Below are positions 24,499 to 31,818 of a stretch of DNA of 31,818 nt, piece by piece (position 1 is the stretch's first letter; each line of letters starts with the position of its first letter). Under the pieces are notes generated by a model. That model was not told the DNA's origin, ran no database searches, and saw only the letters and a list, made by a program, of their open reading frames with translations. The position numbers and the translations under genes were made by a program. The DNA is from JAVBPE01 sp031549865 (GTDB lineage Bacteria; Bacillota_I; Bacilli_A; Acholeplasmatales; Anaeroplasmataceae). Location of the stretch: the NCBI GenBank assembly GCA_031549865.1, contig JAVBPE010000033.1:1-31818 (forward strand). Reading direction: 5' to 3'.

Positions 24499-24656
24499 TC
24501 TTGTTTTTTCTTCTCCTTTCTTATTTTTTTAAGGAGGAAAATACTAGCAATAGTGCTAATAATTATCACTAGTACTTTCCATATTTTTTTGAATGTGTAT
24601 TTCATTAAGCTATAAATTAGTTTTAATCCATCAAATATAAAATTAATTAATACCAT
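24495..24656 (-). CDS. 53-residue membrane protein, candidate virion coat protein
   Basis: ATG at 24656 overlaps the previous stop (TAATG) and the TGA overlaps the next ATG (ATGA), which supports translation. The product has an amphipathic start (MVLINFIFDGLKLIYSLMKY), a membrane segment (VLVIIISTIASIFLL) and a strongly basic end (KKIRKEKKKQE). A membrane span followed by Lys-rich DNA-facing residues is the mark of filamentous phage major coat proteins. It lacks the usual cleavable signal peptide, so a minor coat (pVI/pVII/pIX-like) role is equally possible. Confidence 0.6.
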   Translation of the reverse strand: MVLINFIFDGLKLIYSLMKYTFKKIWKVLVIIISTIASIFLLKKIRKEKKKQE

Positions 24657-25081
24657 TATTCAACTATCGGATTGATTTCTACTTCTTTAAATTCATAGCC
24701 CAAATTAACGTATTTTAGGTTTTTGATTTGTGATTCAGTTAAATAGCAAGTCCTGTATAAATCTTTACATAGCTCAACTCTGACGAAATAATACTTATCT
24801 CCAGTGTCGGCGTATGTTCCAATTCCTATTTCAGCAGCAGCTTCTTTAATTCTAAATCCTTTAGAAGTTTGCATTAATTCTCCTAATCCTCTTTCATTAC
24901 AAATTAATTGGTAGTCTCCCATTTCTAGTTGTTTAGCTGGTTGTATTTCAATATTGGCAAAATTCTTGCCAAATGTGTTTTGATTAGCACTGATATCTTT
25001 TAAAACAACTGTTAAATCATATCGAGGTGCTAATCCTTTTCTTTGCGTTGCTTTAAGTGTGAATTCTACTTTTACTTTCAA
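24656..25081 (-). CDS. 141-residue protein, possible phage ssDNA-binding protein
   Basis: No signal peptide or membrane segment. Beta-rich, starting MKVKVEFTLKATQRKGLAPRYDLTVVLKD. Several aromatic and basic residues could bind ssDNA, as in gpV-type proteins of filamentous phages, and it precedes the coat-like gene as gpV-like genes often do. No recognised motif. Coupled to the next gene by a TAATG overlap. The assignment is a guess from size, composition and order. Confidence 0.5.
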   Translation of the reverse strand: MKVKVEFTLKATQRKGLAPRYDLTVVLKDISANQNTFGKNFANIEIQPAKQLEMGDYQLICNERGLGELMQTSKGFRIKEAAAEIGIGTYADTGDKYYFVRVELCKDLYRTCYLTESQIKNLKYVNLGYEFKEVEINPIVE

Positions 25082-25117
25082 ATTTTAATTTCTCCTTTCT
25101 TTTTGATTTTTCTTTTA

Positions 25118-25276
25118 CTAGTAACTGTTTTTTGAAAAGAATTCTTCTGCTTCTGTTTCAGACATTTCTTTATTCTTTTTATCAAAATTTTTAAGAATAA
25201 TTGATATCATCTTTTTACTAAAACCTAGTTCTTTTAAAACAGAAGCAATTTTACCTTTGCATGCAATATGGCTCAT
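25118..25276 (-). CDS. 52-residue ORF at the right end of the provirus
   Basis: ATG at 25276 follows AGGGAGGAAAA, an excellent ribosome binding site. The product starts MSHIACKGKIASVLKELGFS and continues KKMISIILKNFDKKN. The 'LKELGFSKKMI' part matches the same spot in the FFGYDIAIG family (LIELGFTEKII at 167-478, LKEMGFSEEKI at 11080-11328). It may be a shortened member. It begins the virion operon next to the right att-like site, mirroring the small ORF at the left site. Confidence 0.65.
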   Translation of the reverse strand: MSHIACKGKIASVLKELGFSKKMISIILKNFDKKNKEMSETEAEEFFSKNSY

Positions 25277-25314
25277 TAATTTTCCTCCCTCCAAATTTTT
25301 TATCTAATGTTAAC

Positions 25315-25362
25315 CTTAGACACTTAGATTTTATCAAGGACATGCGCCATAATGTGGCGGAG
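25315..25362. repeat. att-like site of recombinase 2, right copy
   Basis: The core CATGCGCCATAATGTGGCGG (25341-25360) contains the palindrome CGCCA-N5-TGGCG and matches the 11511 copy at 18 of 20 bases. It lies between the immunity gene 3 terminator and the 52-residue ORF, i.e. at the right boundary of the provirus. Confidence 0.7.
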
Positions 25363-25445
25363 TGAAAAAATAAGTTAATATTTTTTGATATTTTTACGTA
25401 AAAAAAGAAACCTATTTTAAAAGTTTCAGTTGTAATGACTATAAA

Positions 25446-25488
25446 AGAAAAACTGGAAGGTTATAAATTTCTTTATACACTTCCAGTT
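25446..25488 (-). terminator. Terminator of immunity gene 3
   Basis: AACTGGAAG (25451-25459)/CTTCCAGTT (25480-25488) with an inner TATAAA/TTTATA pairing. The A run at 25448-25452 gives the U tract on the minus strand. A second small hairpin (GAAAC/GTTTC) lies at about 25408-25428. Confidence 0.8.
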
Positions 25489-25500
25489 ATATTTTAAATA

Positions 25501-26103
25501 TTAATAAAATTGCATTACTTTTGTTTCTTCTTTTGTTTCTAGATTATAGAATATATAATATACTCTTTCATCATTAGATTTCTCTTTTGTTTGGTTTCTA
25601 AATACTAATGGTTTACCATCAACTATTGGCCATTCAGGATCTTGTATCCATCTTGGAGGTTTAGAATCATATTTAAACAAATCTTTAATTTTTTCCTTAA
25701 GCCACAACTTTTGTTTTGCTTTTGATAATTCTTTGGGTGCATCTGCAATAATTTTATTTAAAAATTCTTCATCATCTATATAAATATATTTTGGTTGAAT
25801 ATCTATTCTAAATTGCAAATCATCATGATATTTTGAATATTTTATAAACGAATATCCGTGATATTCTAAATATCTACAAACATCACTATGTATAACTGCT
25901 TTTCCCATACTTGTTGAAGGACTATAAATAGCAAAGTGCTCATTAACTGTACCTTTTCCAAAGCACCTAAATTTATCACCTAATTTTACTTCAAATATTT
26001 TATTATATTCTTTATTTTTTTGGTAATTATTCCAAAATGTTGTGAAATCAGTATCACCTTCTGCAAACTTAATCAATTCTAAAACTAATTGTTCTTTATT
26101 CAC
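25501..26103 (-). CDS. Immunity protein of the rhs toxin
   Basis: 200 residues from a GTG that overlaps the rhs stop (TAGTG), with GGAAGTGGGGTG upstream. Helical N-terminus, then DKFRCFGKGTVNEHFAIYSPSTSMG, and the ending PPRWIQDPEWPIVDGKPLVF...VYYIFYNLETKEETKVMQFY. The ending is typical of a family of cytosolic proteins found next to Rhs and other polymorphic toxins; I cannot give its name with certainty. Translational coupling to rhs ensures that toxin and antidote are made together. Specificity for the HNH/LHH-type tail is inferred from position. Confidence 0.75.
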   Translation of the reverse strand: MNKEQLVLELIKFAEGDTDFTTFWNNYQKNKEYNKIFEVKLGDKFRCFGKGTVNEHFAIYSPSTSMGKAVIHSDVCRYLEYHGYSFIKYSKYHDDLQFRIDIQPKYIYIDDEEFLNKIIADAPKELSKAKQKLWLKEKIKDLFKYDSKPPRWIQDPEWPIVDGKPLVFRNQTKEKSNDERVYYIFYNLETKEETKVMQFY

Positions 26104-29100
26104 TAGAACACCCCACTTCCTAAATTATACATTACTCCAGCCCAGTTAGCATTTCTATATCCAATTATTGCATGAATTGCTAAATGCTGCTTCTGGGTGA
26201 CTCCAACTACATTATAGAGGTTTGCACCTGCCCGACCAAGTGGATGATGCAATATTATCTGCTGTCCTTGTATTGAAGGATTAATACCCGTTATTAGTTC
26301 ATCAAATGTGCCTGGATGTAATCTTTCCTGTGCTGCAAACAATCTATTTTTAAATGTTTGAAAAGAAGGATTTCTTGAATTTCCAAATTTATCAATAATT
26401 GGTGTTTTTGCTTCAGCAATCGCTGCATCATCAAACTGCATAACATCAAATGCATCATCACCGCACATATTATGAACTAGAATCCCGCTAGTTCCTACGT
26501 AATAGGTATGAAAGTCTTCCACTTCTAGATTATAGGTGGTCATTGGTCCACCAACAGTTTTAGTTTCTGCTGATAATACAGTAGCAACTTCTCCACTTTC
26601 AAGAATTATTTTATCGCCAACAATAATATCTTTTGCAGATATTAAACCTTTACTTTCTACATTATAAGTCGTTCCTTCTTTTGCAGTAATGTTATCGCGT
26701 TCCCCACATCTTAATAAGGATAGTGATATCTCTACTTCAAAATTATAAGTTGTTTGTGCTTCCTCGTAATGTTCAACTTCTAATGATGTTATTATAGCAT
26801 TTTCTCCACTAGAAAGCAATAATTTATCGCCAGCTTTTAAATCTTTAGCTGCTATCCAAGTACCAGTCGATTCTTTAGCTTGTTCGTTAGATCCTTCAAA
26901 TAAAACTTTTGTTCTTTCACTTGAAGCATTCAAAACATAGAATGGGTGTTCAAAAGTACATGTGATTAGATCTAATTCTTCTTTAGTGCTTTCTTTTGAA
27001 ACTCTAACATTAATCCAATCTTTTACACCTTCACCTATATCATTGTCTTGTGTATGATTCATTGGCCTGCCGTTTCTAAATAGGTCAACTACCTTTTTAT
27101 ATTCAGATGCTCCAGTCTCCTCATCATAGGACAATACCTCATCTCCTACCTTAATATCTTCAATTGCTTTATACCCTTCTATTGTTAGCACTAGAGTCCC
27201 AGCTATAAAGCAATTATTAAGAGGCGCTTTGGCCTTGTTAGCAGCATTAGCCACAGCACTTATACCTTGACTGACGCAGTACATGATTGCACCAGTAGAA
27301 AAGCCATTTATTGCTCCATATATAGCTCCCTCAGTTGCCCCTTCCAAGAAACTGTTTCCATGTATTGCACTAATGATTCCACCGATTATTCCTCCAATAA
27401 CAAATCCACTTATTGCGGCTTTTATGCCGGCCATAAACATTCCTGCACCAAATTCTATAGTAACAGGATTACACATCAGTACTACAGATATTAAAAACAC
27501 CGTTGCACATATTATCCACTGTATAGCTTTCTTCCAGTTAAGTTGCCACCAACTTTTTTCTTTATTAGGGTCATAGTTTGGATCAGGAAATAACTCCATT
27601 GAGGTAAAGATATTATCATTATTAACCTTAAAGCCTACACTATTGTCTAAAGTAATAGCATTCCTGTCAAGTGCATTTAATATATAAGCATTCTCGATTA
27701 AGTTCTCTGGATTCTCAGCATCCAAATACATCATTATCTCTGGTGAATAATATCTTGAATTGATATAATATAATTCTGTTTCTGTATCAAAGTAATGACC
27801 TTTCCATCTGAATGGGTTATTATCAACAACAAAGTCATCTCTTATTGTTCTCGTTCCGAGGTAATTAGTTGTACAGTTTCCCCAAGCATCATAGTTATAT
27901 TCGGCTATTAGTTTTCCTCTATGCATTACTTTACTTACATTACCCATTGCATCTCTTACGAAATTGAAGTTATATCCTTCATACCTTAGTCCGGCTATTC
28001 CTTGTGCGTTATAAAAGTATCTTATTTTATGAGTATTACTTCCACTACTATTGCTCCAGTCTTCTCCAAGGATTCTACTGCCATCAAGGAAGTATACTTT
28101 AGTTATTCCATCTGATAATACTTTTTTAAATCTTACTCCCTGATGGTTGTATTCATAAATATTTCCTCCAATATTACTAATAAGATTACGAGTGTTATAT
28201 GTAATTGTATTATTCATATGTTTGGTTACATTTCTATAGTTATCATAAGTAATAGGGTAGGTAGTACCATTATTTACATAAGAGATCTTTTTGTTGTTTG
28301 AATATGAAAAGCTTTTAATAATTGATGTACCTATTTTAATATTTTTTATCTTGTTACTTACACTTTCATAAGTATATTCCATATTACCAAGAACACTGTT
28401 GTTTTCTCTTTTTAGACGGTTTTGAGAGTCATATTCATATGAGATGGTTTTACTAAGGGTGGTGAGGTCATCACGGTCTTTACGTACTGGAACTTCTTTA
28501 AACCCCTTACCTTCTTCTGTGAATAATATAATATTACCTTTATTATCATATTCATATTCATGAGTGATTGTAGTATCAAAATAAATATCACTATGACCAA
28601 AAGAATTATTATAATGAGTAATGTTATGTTTTTGTTTCTTGATGAAAGCGGTATTTGGTTTATATTCAATCGTTATACTAGGTGTAACACCATTTGATAT
28701 ATTATATGTAATTCTTTTAGATTGTGCTTGTTCTAGTCTTCCAAACTTATCATATTTATAGGTTACTTCAAACTCTTTTTCATCATCTGCAAAATCATCA
28801 GTTTTATCATTTGTCCTATGAATACGTGGATTGATATAAATATTTTTTCCACTATCAACTTCACTATCTTCCATAACAATACTTGAGGTTCTTGTTATAT
28901 TGTCTGAATAAAACTTATACTCGGTATCTGTTTGGTTTAACTGTCTAACCCAAATATCATTTGTCCACCATCCAAATGGCCTATTTTCTTCATCATACTC
29001 ATAGTAAAATGTTTGATCTTCATATGGGTCATATATACTTTCTATTTTAGCGAGTGTTGAGCTTTCTTTAAATGAGGAAGAGGAGTCTTGATAACTATAT

Positions 29101-31818
29101 GTAGTAGTTTTACCATTATTTGCTTGAGTTTGTACTTTACCATATTTATCTAAAGTAACCTCCGTAATATCAGGGGTAGTTGAACTAGTACGATATCTTT
29201 TTTCTGTTATCTTGTCAGCATTATATAAGGTCTTACCGGCTACTGTATAGTTCTTGTTTCTTTGGATATCTTTTTCAAGTAATAGATTATTACCTTCAAA
29301 GTATTTAGTTGCCTCCCCAAAGACATTATACTCAAAACTATAGTTTCTATTATTCTGATCCCATACTTTTTTAAGTCTTCCGGCATCATCAAACATAAAG
29401 TTGGTTTTAGCTTCTATTATTCCAGTTTCTGTATCTTTATTTTGGATCATCTTTATTCTATCATGGTATACATCATATGAGGTTTCTGAGGTTTGGTTAC
29501 CAATAGTACTCTTAGATGGCAAAATCCATGGATCTTCATATGTATAGTACTTTGTTATGCCATTACTTGTTGATGATACTGGTTGTTCTCTTAATTCTTC
29601 CGTTACGCTTCCATAATCATAACTAGTTATTAGTCTTTCACCTGCTTGATTTTTTTCATAGTATGTTTCAATGGAAGTGATATTACCATAGTCATCATAC
29701 TTGTTGAATGTTTCTACATCATATGCATCCTTACTGGCTCTTGGATTACCATTGTTATAAGTCCATGTATATATTTTGGATGATTGATTTTCTCGTACTT
29801 TTTCTGTATAAAGATCTACAAAGTCAATTGAAGTTTTTTGTTCATAATAATCATCTCTGAATCTTACCTGTGATTCAGTGAGACACCATTTTAAATTGGC
29901 TGATCTGTTTCTTGATTCCGCGTAGTAGTTTGGTTTGGCTCCACCAGTGTCCAAATATATTAGCTTAAATGGTTTATTACTTGATGGGGAGGTATAATCC
30001 GCATATGCATCCAATACTGATATAACCTTTGTACCGCTACAAGCAACTAAGTCATATGGTTTATTAGAATCTGTACCTTGTTGACGATACATATTTTTAT
30101 AAGTTTTAAACAAGTCCCCCTCTGTCATGAAAAATGATGAATTAATTGTGGCATTATGAATAGCACCTGCATTATCTTTGTATACTATTTTATCAGCTTT
30201 ATTAAACTCTTTATCATCAATCATAATATAGTTATCGTTTCCGACTGCTATACGTAGATCTGATAACAATACCTGACCATTATACCCTTCAAAATATAAA
30301 CTCATATTATAAAGATTTTCTTTTATTTTTGGTATAAAGCTTAAATTGTGGTTATCAAAACGAATTGGTATAGTAATATACTGCCATGAAGAAGCTAAAA
30401 CATTACCTAAATTGCTAGTGAAATCTTCTTGAACGTATTCGCGTTGATTATTAGCGACAGTAAATGAATAATTACAAAATTTTGCTATGACATTACTTTG
30501 AGTAGCATTAAAACAAGCCCAGAATGATACTACAAATCTGTCAGTATATGTAAGTTTTCTCTCAGATCCATTATCATTCTTAAAGAAAAAATATTTTAAT
30601 TCATCTATTTTGTCAACTGGTATACTATAGCATGGTGCATTACCATTAATAATATTGGCCTTCTTGCCGTTAACCTTAACGGGACTTTCTCCATCATCAC
30701 ACAACTCCCAGCCACTGGTTTTTGTCAATGTGCGATATCCACTTGTTCCTGTATCTTCAAAGATACCAGTCGTAAAACCTTCTTCGTTAAAGAAATAGGC
30801 AAATCTTATTCCTTTTTCATTTATAATAGAAGTTGAATTATTTGAATAGGTAAATATTGAGGTGCTTTTAACATAAGCGTTTGGGACACCAACATCACAA
30901 TTTGTAAGGATTTTTTCTTCTTCGCCAACATATATGTCTTCTCCTAGATATATATCATCTCCTACATAATTGGCTTGTCCTTTGATATAGTTTTGGCTTA
31001 TGCTAACTGTACAATTTTTTACTTGATTTATTTTATTATCTGCTGTATAAATAAATTGTAATGCTGATAAATCACTTCCATATGCATATCTCATATTACT
31101 ACCGTTATATGTGAATGTAGCCACTGTCTTAGAAGTTATGTTATTAGTCTTTTTAGTCATTGTGATAATGTTTCCAAAGATGTCATAAGTATAATATAAT
31201 GCTTCTTTTGATGCTTCACATTTGATTTCATATAATAGATTATTTTTATATGAAAATACTATGGTTCTTAATGGTTTTCTTGCATCATATATCGAAGTAA
31301 TTTGTCCACTACTGTTATATGTATATTTCTTGATGATATTTGCATTAAAACTTGATGTTGTATAATCAATCTTCCCATCTTCTCTGAACTCCATCTCATT
31401 ATCGAATTCATCACTGATATAAGCACGAATGCTTTCATTACCTGTAGTTGGTTTATTCACACTCCACATTACCTGATTTATTACTGTTAATGTCAGCCCA
31501 AGCCCGGTAGTATCGTAATAGCAAGACTTTGATGTATAGTATTGTCCATCATATGTTGGATAGTTCCATCCGGATGGCACTTCTATTTGAGTATACTCAT
31601 ACTTATACCTTTCAAATGTATGTTTATAACCCATACTGTCATAGTAATAGTATTTGGTGTCAGAGCTTCTAGCAAGGTACTGCTGTACATTTAACTTCCA
31701 GTTCTTTCCCATATGAGTATCATGTGAGATGTGTCCCTCAAAATGTGAGTTATATATATGAGATATCCCTATTTGAAAACTACCAGCACCTATTACCATA
31801 TCCGGGTGTTCGAACAAT
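26103..31818 (-). CDS. Rhs polymorphic toxin with HINT domain and nuclease tail (5' partial)
   Basis: At least 1904 codons, open to the right edge; the TTG at 31817 is not a credible start. Many YD/RHS repeats (for example YDxxGNI...) build the shell. The RHS core motif NPFRWKGHYFDTETELYYINSRYYSPE lies at about 27.7-27.8 kb. A hydrophobic stretch (27.27-27.54 kb) follows, then a pretoxin HINT domain from CFIAGTLVLT (Cys at 27212) to VHN (26469), the expected release point. The tail (26103-26468) has IILHHPLGR and KQHLAIHAIIGYR, as in HNH/LHH-superfamily nuclease toxins. The HINT part contains an internal duplication. Delivered contact-dependently to competitors in known systems. Confidence 0.93.
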   Translation of the reverse strand, partial: LFEHPDMVIGAGSFQIGISHIYNSHFEGHISHDTHMGKNWKLNVQQYLARSSDTKYYYYDSMGYKHTFERYKYEYTQIEVPSGWNYPTYDGQYYTSKSCYYDTTGLGLTLTVINQVMWSVNKPTTGNESIRAYISDEFDNEMEFREDGKIDYTTSSFNANIIKKYTYNSSGQITSIYDARKPLRTIVFSYKNNLLYEIKCEASKEALYYTYDIFGNIITMTKKTNNITSKTVATFTYNGSNMRYAYGSDLSALQFIYTADNKINQVKNCTVSISQNYIKGQANYVGDDIYLGEDIYVGEEEKILTNCDVGVPNAYVKSTSIFTYSNNSTSIINEKGIRFAYFFNEEGFTTGIFEDTGTSGYRTLTKTSGWELCDDGESPVKVNGKKANIINGNAPCYSIPVDKIDELKYFFFKNDNGSERKLTYTDRFVVSFWACFNATQSNVIAKFCNYSFTVANNQREYVQEDFTSNLGNVLASSWQYITIPIRFDNHNLSFIPKIKENLYNMSLYFEGYNGQVLLSDLRIAVGNDNYIMIDDKEFNKADKIVYKDNAGAIHNATINSSFFMTEGDLFKTYKNMYRQQGTDSNKPYDLVACSGTKVISVLDAYADYTSPSSNKPFKLIYLDTGGAKPNYYAESRNRSANLKWCLTESQVRFRDDYYEQKTSIDFVDLYTEKVRENQSSKIYTWTYNNGNPRASKDAYDVETFNKYDDYGNITSIETYYEKNQAGERLITSYDYGSVTEELREQPVSSTSNGITKYYTYEDPWILPSKSTIGNQTSETSYDVYHDRIKMIQNKDTETGIIEAKTNFMFDDAGRLKKVWDQNNRNYSFEYNVFGEATKYFEGNNLLLEKDIQRNKNYTVAGKTLYNADKITEKRYRTSSTTPDITEVTLDKYGKVQTQANNGKTTTYSYQDSSSSFKESSTLAKIESIYDPYEDQTFYYEYDEENRPFGWWTNDIWVRQLNQTDTEYKFYSDNITRTSSIVMEDSEVDSGKNIYINPRIHRTNDKTDDFADDEKEFEVTYKYDKFGRLEQAQSKRITYNISNGVTPSITIEYKPNTAFIKKQKHNITHYNNSFGHSDIYFDTTITHEYEYDNKGNIILFTEEGKGFKEVPVRKDRDDLTTLSKTISYEYDSQNRLKRENNSVLGNMEYTYESVSNKIKNIKIGTSIIKSFSYSNNKKISYVNNGTTYPITYDNYRNVTKHMNNTITYNTRNLISNIGGNIYEYNHQGVRFKKVLSDGITKVYFLDGSRILGEDWSNSSGSNTHKIRYFYNAQGIAGLRYEGYNFNFVRDAMGNVSKVMHRGKLIAEYNYDAWGNCTTNYLGTRTIRDDFVVDNNPFRWKGHYFDTETELYYINSRYYSPEIMMYLDAENPENLIENAYILNALDRNAITLDNSVGFKVNNDNIFTSMELFPDPNYDPNKEKSWWQLNWKKAIQWIICATVFLISVVLMCNPVTIEFGAGMFMAGIKAAISGFVIGGIIGGIISAIHGNSFLEGATEGAIYGAINGFSTGAIMYCVSQGISAVANAANKAKAPLNNCFIAGTLVLTIEGYKAIEDIKVGDEVLSYDEETGASEYKKVVDLFRNGRPMNHTQDNDIGEGVKDWINVRVSKESTKEELDLITCTFEHPFYVLNASSERTKVLFEGSNEQAKESTGTWIAAKDLKAGDKLLLSSGENAIITSLEVEHYEEAQTTYNFEVEISLSLLRCGERDNITAKEGTTYNVESKGLISAKDIIVGDKIILESGEVATVLSAETKTVGGPMTTYNLEVEDFHTYYVGTSGILVHNMCGDDAFDVMQFDDAAIAEAKTPIIDKFGNSRNPSFQTFKNRLFAAQERLHPGTFDELITGINPSIQGQQIILHHPLGRAGANLYNVVGVTQKQHLAIHAIIGYRNANWAGVMYNLGSGVF
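26517..26849 (-). repeat. Duplicated 40-codon HINT segment inside rhs
   Basis: Copy 1 (26849-26730) encodes AKDLKAGDKLLLSSGE...TTYNFEVE. Copy 2 (26636-26517) encodes AKDIIVGDKIILESGE...TTYNLEVE. Both are exactly 120 nt and are separated by 93 nt. The copies are diverged from each other. In orphan cassette 1 the single copy runs directly into DFHTYYVG, as copy 2 does here. The main gene therefore has a chimeric HINT domain of two origins. Confidence 0.85.

Larger units (their letters stand above)
11511..25362. mobile_element. 13.9-kb inovirus-like provirus with restriction-modification cargo
   Basis: It is bounded by 20-base direct repeats with two differences. From left to right it holds ImmA/repressor control, an HNH/D12 restriction-modification pair, two small regulators, a UvrD-like helicase, Rep_trans, an origin hairpin, a Zot-like ATPase, two anchored surface proteins, a small coat-like membrane protein and a 141-residue protein. 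The Rep_trans plus Zot plus pIII-like topology fits filamentous phages, which are known from Mollicutes relatives (plectroviruses). It is large for an inovirus. No conjugation channel genes are present. Recombinase 2 lies just outside the left repeat. Confidence 0.65.

Noticed and set aside
25315..25362. XerCD dif site as used by CTXphi
   Set aside because: The repeat has no 11-6-11 dif pattern and is GC-rich at the core. A serine recombinase is adjacent to its partner copy.
27267..27576. Plus-strand ORFs opposite the rhs hydrophobic region, and similar ones opposite the recombinases
   Set aside because: They are antisense shadows of well-supported genes, with no ribosome binding sites.
1..31818. 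CRISPR array, tRNA or rRNA genes
   Set aside because: I saw no regularly spaced repeats and no tRNA- or rRNA-like sequence. The repeated motifs are single att-like or origin elements.
1..31818. UGA = Trp code (Mycoplasma/Spiroplasma)
   Set aside because: TGA ends several genes at coupled overlaps (for example at 4030, 11325 and 24495), and Trp is encoded by TGG.

Overview
The window is very AT-rich. TAA, TAG and TGA all end genes and Trp is TGG, so the standard code applies. Consensus -35/-10 promoters with 17-bp spacers, strong AGGAGG-type ribosome binding sites and the gene families point to a low-GC Bacillota or Acholeplasma/RF39-like lineage. Apart from three repressor genes, all genes lie on the minus strand. 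The window is almost entirely accessory DNA.

Two systems are interleaved. The first is an Rhs polymorphic-toxin locus: a large rhs gene, open at the right edge, ending in a HINT domain and an HNH/LHH-type nuclease tail with its immunity gene (25501-31818), followed far downstream by two orphan toxin cassettes. Each orphan is a headless HINT remnant plus toxin plus immunity gene (6666-7559 and 1244-2345). The HINT of the main gene carries a 40-codon partial duplication that looks like a scar of a past tip exchange.

The second is a set of rolling-circle elements lying just beyond the terminator of each immunity gene. (a) 11.5-25.36 kb: an inovirus-like provirus with ImmA/repressor control, HNH/D12 restriction-modification cargo, a UvrD/PcrA-like helicase coupled to a Rep_trans initiator (which seems to start at ATT), an origin, a Zot-like membrane ATPase, two signal-peptide plus C-terminal-anchor surface proteins and a small coat-like membrane protein. 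(b) 4.19-6.58 kb: a minimal element (small gene, repressor, Rep, origin) resembling an RS1-type satellite. (c) 0.14-1.16 kb: a remnant of the same type without Rep. All three carry a hairpin with the nick-like motif ACT/AATAG, closely resembling the pT181 double-strand origin. Elements (a) and (b) are flanked by short direct repeats, and a large serine recombinase operon lies just outside the left repeat of each. The sORF at the left edge suggests a third recombinase beyond it.

The left repeat sits inside the operon that runs from the repressor-controlled promoter to the recombinase. Excision between the repeats would therefore switch that promoter from the recombinase to the replication or virion genes. 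This switch, and the interleaving of inovirus-like elements with toxin-immunity cassettes, are the most novel ideas here. Both are inference from gene order and repeats. An OLD-family nuclease with its own promoter (7573-9354) is a second defence cargo.
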